From the NCBI GenBank assembly GCA_014529385.2, contig CM043944.1:83748884-83812883 (forward strand): 64,000 nt of DNA. Reading direction: 5' to 3'. The notes under the pieces are model-generated. The model was not told the origin of the DNA. It saw only the letters and a program-made list of their open reading frames with translations, and ran no database searches. This DNA is from Adiantum capillus-veneris (Eukaryota; Streptophyta; Polypodiopsida; Polypodiales; Pteridaceae). This document shows, piece by piece, positions 11,834 through 23,840 of the stretch. A program made the translations under genes and the position numbers. Within the stretch, counting starts at the first letter, position 1; the number at the start of each line of letters is the position of its first letter.

Positions 11834-13062
11834 ATACACACACACCTACAAACACTGGGAAGGTGCTGCCGGTACACACAACTGTTGAAGGAGAAGCAAG
11901 GAGAGAGGTGCTTCTGAATTCTCGCCTCAAGAAGCTCGATTAGATCAGAGAATCAAGAAGATTATCAGCCCTTAATCACGGTAACCACGGTTTAATTAAT
12001 GCCTTCTGTAAATTCTTTTCATTACCATCTAAATTCCTTGTCTATTATGCTTATTCCTAGTCATAATTCTCTTTAATTACTCTCTAATTTCTCCTTAACC
12101 ATATTCTATTCTGTAATCATCATCCCATAGCTAAATTATCAGCCATTCATCACTCTTGATTAATGATTAGTGCATGATTATTAGAATTTTCTCTCTCTAG
12201 GTAGTATAGTAGATTGAAGAGAATCACTCTTTCTATCACTCATTAATATTGTAGCTAAATTAAATTCATTTCTCTTATGCATTAAGATGTAATTAAGGAA
12301 AAATTAATCCGTCGTTAAGTCTCTAAGAGTTAACTTTCCTCACACCTATGCATAAGGCAAATCTGCACCATCTATTTGCTAGGAAAGAGATTAATCATAC
12401 TTAATTCATCTCTCTGGTAATTCCTTTAGTGAAATCCTATTATTCTTAATCATGTAAGCCGAGTAATTATCTTTAGAGCCGGTTCCCACAGGATTATGTG
12501 TCATCCATAATGATTGCTATATGAAGAATCTATACCCCTCATTTAGGAGGAAGTAATTGATGTCGCTAATCTATCTATTGGGTTGTTATAACGCTTGCGA
12601 ACCTTAGCTCTTTCTCCAAGCTAACTAATTAAAGTAGTAAGAGAACTCGCTTCGGTGGTGCCCACGACCGCGAGGCGGGAATAAGCAATGTCAATGGAAA
12701 GGGAAAAGCTCCCATGGAGAAACAAATACCGGCCATCTCACGGGCCATTGATGAAGAAATGGAAGAGGTAGGTCATAATTTTATTTAAGTCGTTTGAATT
12801 AACATTGCACACGTCTAGTTAGGAATGAACATATCCCCAAACATGTTGGAGAAATCCGACGAAAACCTCGGCATTGAATTTATTTGTAAATTTAAGTCTA
12901 AGGTAGGAAAGAAATGATTGATGGGTATGCTGTTTGCAATAGGAAAGAATGCCTGCTAGGGAAAATTTAGCTCGACATGTTCATTTTATTTCCAATGTTG
13001 AATCAGTCCTGACCCCCCCTACTGATCACAGGGGGCAGAGTTCCTCGTTAAGGGCTCTTGAA

Positions 13063-13190
13063 TCCACAACTTGCTTTTTATGCGGTGGATACCCACGACT
13101 TACTTTCTGTGCGGTGGGAACCCACGTCTTGCTTTCTGTGCTGTGGGAGTGTCCATGACGTGCTTTATATGCGGTGGACATACCTAGTTG
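13063..13190 (+). repeat. 29-30-bp minisatellite inside the LTR
   Basis: About four units of a phrase like ACTTGCTTTCTATGCGGTGG followed by (A/G)(A/T)ACCCACG are arranged head to tail. The same array is at 49199-49317 and inverted at 50394-50517. It is part of the LTR and not an independent satellite. Confidence 0.8.
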
Positions 13191-13855
13191 TATGGGCAGC
13201 TAGGCAACAACGGGAGGAGTGAACTCTCGCTGGAGGGGGGATGTTGTACCTCCAGAACATTGGAATTTTTATGAATAAGTTTGAGTAGAATTTTTAGTAG
13301 AATTCTGTCTTGGTGTTGTTTGCAATGCTGGTTGAAGGGCTGTCTTAACGAGCAATGTGATTCGGAATTAAACAAGGAATTTTTATGTTGAACAACCTTT
13401 GTGGTAGTAATTAGGTCACACAAGGAAGTGTGAGTGTGGGGGTGGAAAGTGGGGGCTTGGCTCAGGTTGCCAATGCCTACGAGATGGGTGGTCCCGATTG
13501 GTCGGGAACTCTCTATCCCCATAGTGCTTACTCGATATTAGTAATACTCATTGCCCCTAGAGCGGCGAATTCTCGAGAGTACGTGCCTCTGAAACATGGG
13601 TACAAAGGAACTCGGGTTTTCTCTCCTCTTGGAAGGTGGGTCTTAGGATCGCTAGATAGTTTAAGTACGCTTCCCCTGTGAGGTGGAACTCGATCTCCCT
13701 GCTAGTAGGCTCAAACTTGATTCACTTCGTGATGAGAGATCATCCGCTAGTCGAACCCTGAACCATTTTGTTTGCTTCTGCAATAGATCTAGTGGCCACT
13801 AGGTTCACCATCAAATCTGCTGGTTGATACGGCGGGGTGGGGACCTCACAAAAGG

Positions 13856-14369
13856 ATATCTTTTTTAATATATAGAGATATGTACCTAGATATGCTTTAA
13901 TCCCATGGATACACTTTAAATGCTCAAAATGGCCAAATTTGGAGCCGTTTTGACCATCAATGGCTCTGCTAAAGAGCAAGTTAACCGATTCCTTACACAA
14001 CCCTTTTTTGGCCCTAATGGTGAGGCCAATTGCCAGTGTGAGATTGTGGCTCCAAGGATGAGAGCGAGTTGCTTTGTGTCGAGCATGAAGAACCTTGGCT
14101 TGGCGGGCAAGCCATGAGGCTATAGTCTCCAAGCTTGAAAGCAGCACTCGTTGCAGAGAAATAAATGACGATGCCTTAATTTGATACCTTCAAAAGAACA
14201 TCCTCAGTTTTAAAAGCTCTCAAATCTCTTTCATCTAATGAAGAGAGCAAAATAATTTGACACTTGATTTATGGGCTAGCTCACATATAACATGCATGGA
14301 TAAGGACACCTAATTTATCTCTAAAATAGACACCTAAAGTAGGGTATTTACAATAAGCCGCACAATTGC
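13856..14369. other. No recognisable gene
   Basis: The stretch between the solo LTR and the next LTR-PBS joint holds overlapping open frames on both strands (13740-14147 -, 13920-14117 +). Neither shows a known domain. It may be the internal leader of the minus-strand element whose PBS is at 14370. Confidence 0.4.
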
Positions 14370-14670
14370 GCTTTGATACCACTTGTAAGGCTCTAATTAA
14401 GGTGGTTTGTCGCATGTTGCATTTATAATTGATACATGATTATGTGTAGTTATGTTTTAATAGAGAAACGAGATATGCAAATGTCAAAATAAAAAAATAA
14501 GTCTTGCTAGATAGATTACATTATGGAAATGTACAAATGTTGCTCTTACATGTGACATACAGGATGACATCATAGCTAAGGTGGTAGAAATATCTGAGAT
14601 ATTATTTCAAACATAATGCCACACATGCTATTAGCTAGATAGTGTGCCACACAGGCTAAAAAATAGATTT

Positions 14671-14701
<31 letters not shown>

Positions 14702-15060
14702 CCACGTGTGCGCTTGCAAGAGCTCAAGCTCCCACCTTCGTTATCTCTTAATGCAAAGTTCTCAGTATGGCAAGGAGAACAGGGAGAAGGAGAGAGCAGA
14801 TTGACAAATAATAATTGCAAGCTAATTTAATTGATTGAATACCACTTAGATAAATAGGAAACTACGACTAAAATTAGCCATTCCTTTACCATGCAAACTC
14901 CACAAAGACCAATGATGTGCATTAGTTTGTTTTTGATAGAGCCCAATCTCATGGGTTAGGGCTTGAACCCAAAAATCTCCCCCTCAAACCCAAACCACTG
15001 ACAATGGGCTAAGTAAAGACTATGGAAGAGTTCAACAGGCCACCTAAAATAATGAGTAGA
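14370..15060 (-). repeat. LTR end plus primer-binding site, minus strand
   Basis: On the minus strand an LTR ends ...GAGCCTTACA at 14384 and is followed after two bases by TGGTATCAAAGC (14381-14370), a tRNA-Met-type PBS. The LTR body to about 15060 is related to the one at 15812 (shared AAAATTAGCCATTCCTTTAC and ACAAAGACCAATG phrases). It is a fragment of a copia-like or gypsy-like element reading leftward, and its coding region is not recognisable here. Confidence 0.65.
14671..14701 (+). repeat. (TG)n microsatellite
   Basis: A TG run inside the minus-strand LTR fragment. Confidence 0.9.
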
Positions 15061-15118
15061 CACCCCCTCCCTTGACAAAAACATTGGGGTGTGTGTACTT
15101 CCCTTGGACAACTTCTTC

Positions 15119-15799
15119 CTATGATAGTGTCTCTATTTGTACAATTTTATTGGACAAAAACCTGACAATTAATAAAGTAAAAATAGAACTATGATAGGAA
15201 ATTGTTGCTGATAAAAGAAAATATTTGAAGCTTTGTACTAGATTCTTGAAACAAACCATTTGCATAGTGATTATCTGTCTCCTAAAATATTGGTGATCCA
15301 TGTATCTTCTTGCTTCATCTGATTTCTTGGCCAATTTAACAGTTGGCCTCTTAAACATGTTGCATGCTTTGTATGTATCTTCTAAAGTTATTCCATTGTG
15401 CATCAACAATTAAGCAATACCCTTTGTGGTTGTTGGCAAGTGTTGTTTATACAAGTGAACAAACTAGAAAAGAATGTAGCATGTTGAAACGTTGTTGTAT
15501 TGCAGGCACCAAATCATAGATGGGGGCGTTTTGAAATTGTCAACAAGTGCTCACAAGGCCGTCAAGATCACCATCATACAGTGTTTTGAGATGCTATGCA
15601 ATCTGTCAACAATCTCACCCACCATTGCCTTGAGAGTTTAAAAAAGCTACGATAGAACTGTCCTTGAACTATGCCTTCTTCACCGCCTTGGCCTAGTAGT
15701 GTTTTAGAATGCTACTTACCGCTGACAACATCTCACCTGGCCTGTGTTGTGTGCATTCATAAGTTCCTCAAATCATTGCCAACTAGGGCCACCTTTGGA
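15119..15799 (-). other. Leader or decayed internal region, unassigned
   Basis: This is the sequence expected just inside the PBS at 15800. An open stretch at 15409-15119 (TVKLAKKSDEARRYMDHQYF) has no recognised domain. It might be a decayed accessory region of the element. Confidence 0.3.
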
Positions 15800-16440
15800 T
15801 TTGATACCACTTGTAGGGCTCAATGGCTATGGCAGGTGGTGCCAGAGCTCGACCATGGTGAGAGAGAAGGTGAGAACAAGGAAGAAGAAGAGAGGAAATT
15901 GACAAAGAACAATTGCATGCTATTCTAAATGATTGAAGACCATTTACATATATAGGAAACTATGAATAAAATTAGCCATTCCTTTACCATGAAAACTCAA
16001 CAAAGACCAATGGTGTGCATCATCTTGTTGATAGAGCCCAATCCCATAGGCTATACTAGGGCTTGAACCCAAGGTTGTCATAGTAGATGAAAACTGGCCT
16101 TTGTACCTGTACTCCAAATTCTTGAAGTAGCAATCGTAGTCATGATACAGAAAAGAGCATGGCAATGTCCCTACAAAAAAATTAAAAAAAAACATGCTAC
16201 TTACAATAAATCAACACATCTACACACGTGGTAATGCATATACAAACAATTGACCCAGCACATTTGCATACCCGATAGCACATATACACCCATGATCCAA
16301 CACGAGAACAATCAAAATAGAGATAGAGAGTGAGAGTGCATAAGAGAAGAAGAACACAAAGCATTGCATGCAATCTCCCCCCATGAAAGAGTGAACGATT
16401 TCCTCATGCACTTATATATTTATAGATTTCTTCAATGCTC
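15800..16440 (-). repeat. Second LTR-PBS joint, minus strand
   Basis: The minus strand reads ...GAGCCCTACA (ending 15812), two bases, then TGGTATCAAATCC (from 15809). The LTR body continues to about 16440 and includes a TATA-like CTATAAATATATAAG near 16412. It belongs to the same family as 14384-15060, and the right edge is not certain. Confidence 0.6.
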
Positions 16441-16639
16441 AAAGTGATTAAAAACTTCTATCGGGACACAAAATGACCGTTGGTCATAATTAAAGAGCAC
16501 TTTAATAATGAAATATCCATAAACTTGCTATCTTCTCACATAGTCCATAAGCCAAGCATACCTTTGAATTGTAATAAAAATCCCATTACAAGCCATGCTA
16601 TCTTACATGCCACTACGGAAACACCTCGTACTCTACCTC

Positions 16640-17344
16640 TATACTCAATCAAAAAATTGTAGGTTACTTCTTGCTACTCCATGTGATAGCCTCATTTTCA
16701 AGTGAAAACATGAATCCACTGGTAGACCAACAATCATATGCGCTACTAGCCCAATCCACATCTCTATAACCATAGAGCTAGAAGCAAGAATTAGCCCTAT
16801 AAAAGAGTGTAAAATCCAAATTAGCACTCACACTGCATCCAAGCATGGCTTCCTAGGAGACTGCATAACTGACTCACAAAACCAGCTTTGTAGATCAAGT
16901 CTAGATGTGAGATGGTCAAATAGATTAAACTACTCACAATCTTCATATACATGGTAGCCTGGAGGGTCACCCATAGGTATGTTAAGATAGCACGTGAGTT
17001 CAACAGAATGGTTTTTTTATTAGAAAAGATTAACATAAGTACATTAACAAAAGGAGGTTTTTATTTCATTTTGAGAAAAAATACATAAGTTTCTTAATGA
17101 AAAGGGATTTTTATATTACTTTTAAACATGTAAGTATAGGGATTTTTTAATACCCTATGAATGCACTTGATATAGTCAATTTCCTGTAGTAAGTAACCCC
17201 CCCCCCCCAGATGGTAGCATTCTCAAGTACTTGACCTACATCTTTCCCCAACTTCAAACTCTCATCCAAGGGCATCACAATAGACCTACAATCAGTCATA
17301 CCATACTTTTTCAACATGTCCAAAGCATATTTTCTTTGTGACAC
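16640..17344 (-). pseudogene. Copia reverse transcriptase C-terminus and RNase H
   Basis: Reading leftward from 17344: RKYALDMLKKYGMTDCRSIV, then SSLIYLTISHLDLIYKAGFV near 16920, then in another frame YRDVDWASSAYDCWSTSGF and EAITWSSKK near 16700. These are the standard end of the copia RT (thumb region) and the start of its RNase H, with the usual D-W-A motif kept. Frameshifts and stops separate the parts, and a C-rich slip (CCCCCCCCCC at 17199) interrupts the first. It is probably the 3' part of the element whose LTR lies to the left. Confidence 0.85.
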
Positions 17345-17640
17345 CTATACACCCTCTTATATACAAACAATTTCAAGGCCCAAGAAATTTCACAAGTACA
17401 CTAAGCCTTATCATCTCAAAATCCTACATAAGTCGAGCATGTACACCTCTACTTCAACCACATTATCACCTTCAACAATCAAGTATTCCACATAGATGTA
17501 TATCACCACAGTTCCTCCCTCATTCTTTCCCCTTATGCTCTCTTATGCATAAGAGATGAAGAGACTGCTCCACCCATCTCTCTGTGTAATATCTTCTCCT
17601 TCTCCACAACACACTCACAATTGGTATCAAAGCTTGGCGA
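17337..17640 (+). repeat. Short copia-type LTR plus PBS, plus strand
   Basis: TGTGACACC at 17337 opens a stretch of about 283 bp that ends ACTCACA at 17619 and is followed by TTGGTATCAAAGC (PBS, 17621-17633). TG...CA ends, a TATA-like TTATATAC near 17357 and the PBS support a short LTR. Sequence to about 17900 would be its leader, after which the LINE begins. The left edge overlaps the copia RT fragment, so it may have inserted there. Confidence 0.6.
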
Positions 17641-18104
17641 TGGGGTAGATTCATTGATTTCATAATCATGAATTTCGATGAGAGATAAGATCTTTATAAG
17701 ACCTTATGAAAAGCAAGAAATCAATTGTACATACTGTGTACTATAGTTTCTGTGTATTGTGAACGTTAGAGACTTTGGAGGCTTTAGGTAGCAATAAATT
17801 TTATTGTAAAGCCACAAGCAATGGTAGTGGTTAAGCGCAACTAAGGCCATGCTAGGTATTAAAATTAGGTAGCCCTAAAGTTCAAGTACAAATAATCTTA
17901 AAAAAATTTAACACAAAAAGAAGCACAAAGCGCTAGCATTAGAAAGTGTCATAAGTCTCAATATTAACGAGGGAATTATGGAAGGGGCAGTAAGTGGAAA
18001 GAAGGGGATCATAGTTTTTCTCTCGCTCTCACTAGATTCAAAGGAGAACAAGAGGAAGGAAGGAGGAGGGCAAGCTCGAGGATTTTGGGGGACTTCTTGA
18101 CACC
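17641..18104. other. No gene; leader remnant and LINE 5' region
   Basis: The first half is probably the leader of the short LTR element. From about 17900 it is the upstream region of the LINE. No coding domain was seen. Confidence 0.4.
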
Positions 18105-18640
18105 ATGAGCCTGGATGTCTGCGACATGAAAAATGTATGCACAAACAAGTCTTGGGCTGATGTATGTGGTAGCAATGTGGTTTCTAATTCCTCATTCATG
18201 CAAGATATGGTTCAAACAAAAAATGTTGAGAATGTGGATGTGGAGGATTTGAAGGAATGGGAGTGACATTCCAAGAACATTGTTATTCGTGGAATTCCCA
18301 AAGAGAAGCTAGAGACACCTCTCCTTCTCTTGCCATTGTTATCGAATATTTCTTCAAAACCCACTTTGGCATGTCCGGAGTTATGGTCTATGGAGTACAT
18401 AGAGTGGGGAAGCAAGGAGCTCCTTGCTTGGGAGAACGGCCAATTGTATGCACCATGCCGGATGAGATCAAGCGAAAGATTATCCTTGATAATAGTTGGA
18501 TCTATTTGAGGGATACAAAATGTTTTGTATGTGAAGATCACACTATTAAGCCACAAAATATGCGTCGCAAGTATATTAGGAAAAGAATAAGAAAAGCAAA
18601 GAGATCTCTCACAAAGAAAATGTGCCCAAGGAGGAGGTAA
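18105..18640 (+). pseudogene. LINE ORF1 (L1-type RNA-binding protein)
   Basis: From ATG 18105 the frame reads MSLDVCDMKNVCTNKSWADV and stops at TGA 18264, just before HSKNIVIRGIPKEK. After a frameshift it continues LAIVIEYFFKTHFGMSGVMV, VYGVHRVGKQG, RPIVCTMPDEIKRKIILDNS and YLRDTKCFVCEDHTIKPQNM, then a lysine-rich tail. The I-V-I-R-G-I-P start, the HRVG block and the PIV block match the RRM-like core of L1-type ORF1 proteins, which bind LINE RNA. No CCHC knuckle is visible. Confidence 0.7.
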
Positions 18641-18689
18641 ATCCCTCAAGCAAATAGGGATGCGTGACCTATGAGACCGAGTTACAATT

Positions 18690-21600
18690 GAAAATATGAT
18701 TTTGGAATTGTAATGGATACCCATGGAATGCGGGGGTTGGAATTAATGAACTAACAAGCAGCATAGATGTTGTACTTCTTGTTGAAACTTGGGAGCATGA
18801 TACACAAAGGATTAACAGCTTGGAGAATTACAATGTACATTCATTGATGTGGTCAAAGAATCTTAAGCAACGAAGAGGACAAGGAGGGATAACATGTATG
18901 GTTAAGAAAGGATTGGAAGATTTTGTATCAATTGTGAAAGATGACAAGTATAAACGTTATGTATGGTTGAAAACTATGACACCAAAAAGAGCACCCATTT
19001 TTGTAGCCGGTTGCTACATTCCTCATCATGATTCCCACTTTTATGCTTGCATAGATAGAGATCAACCATTTGTTTATTTAGAAGAGGACATTGTTTATTT
19101 CAAAGGTGAAGGTGATGTTATTGTATTTGGGGATATGAATGCTCGTAGAAAACCATTGCAGCATGATGCTCAACAATTTGATATGCCATACATTTCAAGG
19201 GAGTTGGAGGAAGTTCACTTGTATGATCGTTCTTCAATGGATAAGAAAGAGCCAGATCACTATGGAAAGTTACTTTTACACATGTGTAATAGCACAGGTA
19301 TGCTCATTGCCAATGGTGTATCTTTGTGGAGTGAAACCAATGGATTTACATGTAGGAGACACAATGGGGATAGTGTGATTGACTATATGCTACTCTCCGA
19401 AGCCATCATGTATCGCATAAAGAGTTTTATGTTTGGCCAATGGACCCCGGAATCTGACCATCGCACCTTATGTATTGACCTTTCATGTGGAGAAGCAACT
19501 AAGCATGATAATCTCAGCCAAAGGAAAGAGAAATTATCACTATGTATGGATTTCAAACGGGCACCAATGTACATTGAAATGGTTGAGCAGAATTTATGGA
19601 TGAAGAAGCTTCAATATGATTGCACCATTGGAAACAGGGAAAATTTCAAGAAATGTTCTTGTGCCAAAGAATGCTTTGCTATAAAGCATCTCCATGGTAT
19701 CAACAAAGATAGATCACGCAAAAGGTGGTTTGATAAAGAATGTCAAGATGCTCGAAAGTCCTTGATAAAGCTTGATGCAACTATGGACAAAGACAACTAT
19801 CAAAGTCATTTGCATACATACAAGGCATTGATTCAAAAGAAGAGAAGAAGATGGGAAGTAAAGCAACAAGTTTTTCAAGTCCAAGAAAAGGCACATGCAT
19901 GTGGAAGATTTTGGAGAAACTTGAGGGGCAAGCGGGTTGAGAATTTTGGTAAGTTGAGTCTTGTGGATATGTACACACATTATAGGCAATTATATGAGCA
20001 AGCAAATGCTGAAAAAATACCATTTTATGGTTCACTCCTATGTATGCCCTCTTTTTTTACTATTGAGGATGTATACGGTGGGCTTGAAAAGTTCGCCACT
20101 CGCAAAGCGGGAGATCTTCAAGCTATCAAGCCGGAGATCATCAAATGGACGGGAGATTTTACCCATGAGTGAATGTGTGATATGTTCCACCTTGCACTTC
20201 GACATGGTATGCCTTATGATTGGAGTACTAATTGGGTTAAGCCTTTGCATAAAGGAAGGGATGTAAAGAATGTAAACAACTACCATACTATAATGATTGG
20301 GTCTCTTATGGCAGAGTTGTTTGGGTGCATAATGGAGATAAAACTGAGTGATTGGGCTGAAGAGAATGACAAGCGTGCAAAGGGACAAGCAGGTTTTCAT
20401 CGATGCCATAGCACCATCGATCATCTTGTCACTCTTCGTGTTCTCATGGAGGAAAGTCGGTTCAAAGGCAAGTGATTGTATTGTTGTTTTGTGGACTTTA
20501 AGAAATCCTTTGATATGATTCCACGTAACAATTTGTGGAGAAGGATGGAAGAATTCCAAGTGACAAGTGAGTTTATGCTTGCGGTTTCTCAAATCTATGA
20601 GAAGGTGATTTGTCAATTGTGCATGGAAAGAGAAATTTCAAAAAATTTGTAAGCACTATTGGGGTTAAACAAGGATGTCTTTTGTCACCAACTCTCTTTG
20701 GTCTATGCATCGATCAATTGAAACAAATGGTACTTGACTTTATGCAAGAAGAAGGCATTGAAGAGGTCACTATCTGCAATGCGATAATCATGATTTTGTT
20801 GTATGCGGATGATGTAGTGCTTCTAGCATACACTTTAGAAGATGAACAAAAGCTTATGGTTGTCCTTGAGAGTTTTTGCTTGCATAGTGGGATGATTGTG
20901 AATGAATCCAAAACAAAGGTTATTCTTGTGAAAACCAACCATAAGGAGAAGCCATGCATTGTGTACAACAATGAGACACTTGAAGTAGTTGTTGAGAGCT
21001 TTAAGTACCTTGGCCAATCTACTCTCATACTAATATGTGCTATGCGTTGTATGGAAGCAATAAAGAGAGCATATTATGCATTTGAGAATATGTGTAATGC
21101 GGGAAACATCAAGTGTTGGGTTCTCAAGAAGTATCTTTTTGATGCATTGGTGACACCGGTTCTTCTTTATGGAGTTGAAGTGTGGGGCGGGAGCATCTCA
21201 AAGTCTACTTGGAAAGAGTTTGAGAATGTCCAAAAGCATTTTCTTACGAACTTTCTCCAAGTGAAGACACAAACACCATATATTTCTACTTCTCGAGTCG
21301 GGATGTCTTCCAATTGAGGTTATGGCCATGGAAAGAGTTGTGGAGTACATGATAAAGATGCATCAAAACCCCTCACATTGACTTCCTACAATTGCATGGG
21401 AAGCAAGAAAAAAAGTTCAAAAGACGCATAAAAGCAAGATCTTGAGCACGGGATGGATGCAAGACATAAAGAAGTGGTTTGGGAGATGGGATGCATTCCA
21501 CTTGCTACATGATGCTTCGATTGACTCCCAAGTGAATAAAGCTTTTCTACAACGCCAATGTATTATGGCTTAGGAGAAATCCGGTGGGTCACGCTTCATA

Positions 21601-22062
21601 CATTACACCACCCATATTGCCCCCAACTACAAAACCATGTTCTTCCCTGAAAGAGGAAACCGTACTCACACGTACATGCTTGAGCCTATCCCCTTGTCGG
21701 CGATACGCACTATCGCAGCCATTCGTCTTAGCTCCCATTTCCTTCGATGTGAGACAGGGCGTTGGGGCAATGAAGAAGAGTCAAATTGAATGTGCACATT
21801 ATGCTCATTGCAAGTTCGAGAGTCTGAGTACCACACACTACTAGAGTGCTCAGCTTTTGGTGACATCCGAACTTGCTTCTCTCACATTTTCAGCCATGAT
21901 GTAGACCTACACACTTTCCTCTCCCAGCCAAAGTGTGGGCTCTCTATTGCGACTCTCATCACCACAATTTTGGAGCATCAAGAGTCACTCATCAGCCATA
22001 CACATACTACATCACATGTAACTTTGGTCCCATATGTCATATTTGACCTCCAAGGACGATAA
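18690..22062 (+). pseudogene. LINE ORF2: endonuclease-reverse transcriptase
   Basis: The endonuclease (EEP) starts WNCNGYPWN, with VVLLVETW (metal-binding Glu), then VFGDMNARR, DSVIDYMLLSE and PESDHRTL (catalytic Asp-His). The RT follows: WVKPLHKGRDVKNVNNYHTI, KGQAGFHRCHSTIDHL, CFVDFKKSFDMIPR (first catalytic Asp), GVKQGCLLSPTLF, LLYADDVVLLA (YADD) and SGMIVNESKTKVI. Near 21793-21870 is a C-terminal zinc finger (CTLCSLQ...EYHTLLEC). Damage is light: in-frame TGA at 20170 and 20473, a frameshift near 20610, and stops at 21315, 21380 and 21570. The enzyme nicks target DNA and copies LINE RNA there. It is one of the best preserved elements here. Confidence 0.92.
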
Positions 22063-22094
22063 TAAAATCTATCTATCTCTCTCTCTCTCTCCCT

Positions 22095-22124
<30 letters not shown>
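22063..22124 (+). repeat. TCTA/CT run and 29-base poly-C tract
   Basis: ATCTATCTATCTCTCT leads into an uninterrupted run of C at 22095-22123. It directly follows the LINE coding end, so it may be a degenerate LINE 3' tail, or slippage at the joint with the LTR fragment that follows. Confidence 0.9.
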
Positions 22125-22126
<2 letters not shown>

Positions 22127-22129
22127 CCC

Positions 22130-22582
22130 AAGGAGGGCTCTAAACCAAAGGAAAGAGTATTTTCCCATCTTTCTCTCTCGCTTCCAACCTTCCTGAAGGG
22201 AAGAAGGGAGGGCTAATTGAAGGGTCAATATCAGTTTCTTTTCCTTGATCTGTTTAATGAAGGAAAGATGGAGAGAGATGAAGACAAACGTAGTATATAC
22301 TTTCAAAGTACCCTGTAGAGCAAGGAAAGACAAACAAGATGGGTAATTGCTAAAGTTAAAGGGAATCTATAATACAAAAGCCTTTTGGAGGGGGGACTGG
22401 CTCCACATAAATCCTGTCCTCAACTGTTGTCATGTTTTCTAACTCTTTCTCTAAGTATAATGGTTATGTTGCTACCGCTAATTAAATTTTCCCTCTATGT
22501 TCTCAAAGTAGTCTCACCAAAATGCTCACTCTAATTCTCTTAATTCCACTATTCTCAAAGTTAATAGGCCATTTCCATTACA
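22130..22582 (+). repeat. Diverged LTR end related to the element A LTR
   Basis: The phrase TACAAAAGCCTTTTGGAGGG and the following GGCTCCA...TCCTCAAC match 682-740 and 6705-6765. The ending AGGCCATTTCCATTACA resembles the element A LTR end AGGCCATTAAATATTACA. No clear PBS follows. It is a diverged family member or a partial LTR with its internal region (Gag) to the right. Confidence 0.65.
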
Positions 22583-22682
22583 CTGACAGCCATATGTGGG
22601 GTAGTTTGAGACTAGGTGGTTTGTGAGTGGGTATGATGTGCTATATAATTATGCAATTAAGAAGGAGCATTTTGCAGCCACG

Positions 22683-23840
22683 CTATAGGTGAAATCCATG
22701 ATATGGTTCATGCAGTATGGAATCGCAGCTTTTCCAAATTATGATAATTTGAAGACCAAATTTTTGGCAATATTTAGGGCATAAAAGACCCCTAAAGATG
22801 TCTTGAAGAAGATCAAGAAAATTAAACAAAAAGATTTATTGATGGAATATTATGCACAATACTTCAAGAATTTGATGCATAGAATGCAAGAAAATCAAAG
22901 ACCCTCATGGGAGCAGTTGGGTGATTACTTCTGTAGAGGTTTAAGGAATCATCTTAAGAGTGCTATTGCAATTTATGCACCTCTCACCCAACCACGGGAC
23001 TTTGGCACTTGGTGGATGTAGCAATGAGAGTTGAAAGGATATGTGGGACAAGTGAGCAAAGAAGAGTCAGAAGATACTGATGAGGATTGATATGAAGATC
23101 CAGATTTTGATTCAGATGAGGAGTCAAAAATGATGATGAAGAAGATACCTGAGTGCAAAGAAGAAAAAGAGATCAAAGAAAAAGATAAATGTTAATCCAA
23201 AGAACCTAAAGAGTAAAGGGAAGAAGAAAAATGGTAAAGTAGATTCTGAAGACACGTCCAACATTAACAGACTAATTCTAGAGAAGTTAAAAGAGATCCA
23301 ACCTTCACCATTTTCAAGCCCCTCCGAACCACCATTTTGCGAGGTATGTTAGAAACTTGGGAATAATTATATAAATTGTTATTATAATCTTAATTTCATG
23401 GAAGAAAAATAGTCCATACTCTTGCAAAAATGGAATCAGGGGCAAATGTGGTGGCACCACAACCCTTCACGACCCAATTTTAGAATATAGGTCCACCAAG
23501 GACATTTCAGCAAAGGAAATTGGTAGAATTTGCAGACATATTAGCAACAAAATAATCTAATGCAACCATGTACTTATTGTGGAACTCTAGGACACATGCA
23601 TGGACCTACATGTGAAGTGTGTTGCAAACATAGGAATGAGAGGGGAATTCCAATTGTTAATTATCCACCTATAAATGCAGGGGAGGTAATTCGTCCAACG
23701 ATGGGAGAATGAAGGCACTTGCTCAGGTAAATGTAGTTCTTTTGGAGGAGATATCTCCAGCAGATGAGTAGCAGATAGATCAATCAGCAGAAGAACCTTG
23801 GACACAACACTCTCAACTAGCCCATGCAAAAATGACAAAA
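22683..23840 (+). pseudogene. gag: Gag with two zinc knuckles (broken)
   Basis: A capsid-like stretch reads from about 22700 (FPNYDNLKTKFLAIFRA, stop, KTPKDVLKKIKKIKQKDLLM, EYYAQYFKNLMHRMQENQRP), the usual second half of a Retrotrans_gag domain. An acidic tail (SEDTDED, DPDFDSDEES) and a Lys/Glu-rich part follow. Two CCHC-type knuckles remain: one near 23338 with its His replaced by Asn and a stop inside, and one intact at 23569-23613 (CTYCGTLGHMHGPTC, C-x2-C-x4-H-x5-C). Several stops make it non-functional. No protease or RT follows, so it is Gag-only or truncated. Confidence 0.65.

Larger units (their letters stand above)
11110..13855 (+). mobile_element. Solo LTR of the element C family, with target duplication
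   Basis: The LTR runs from TGTAAGGTCTC (11115) to GGGGACCTCACA (13850), giving TG...CA ends and near-matching inverted tips (TGTAAGGTC / GACCTCACA). It is flanked by AAAGG at 11110-11114 and 13851-13855. This is the only full-length copy here (2736 bp), so it defines the LTR boundaries used for element C at 47209-58489. No PBS or PPT adjoins it, so it is a solo LTR left by LTR-LTR recombination. Inside are a TATA-like TATTTAAAGG, a CA microsatellite and a 29-bp minisatellite. Confidence 0.92.

Noticed and set aside
13184-13681. Open frames inside the solo LTR (also 49317-49814 and 49895-50392)
   Set aside because: They overlap each other on both strands and repeat with the LTR. No domain.
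14370-17633. TGGTATCAAAGC and related phrases as parts of tRNA genes
   Set aside because: Only the PBS-length complement is present, always next to an LTR-like end. No tRNA body with A and B boxes was found.
20038-20616. 192-residue minus-strand frame opposite the LINE RT
   Set aside because: It is antisense to a clear RT with catalytic motifs and has no domain of its own.
22095-22123. 29-base poly-C as a special structural signal (i-motif)
   Set aside because: It lies at a repeat joint and single-tract runs of this sort often vary or are sequencing-prone. Only noted as a repeat.
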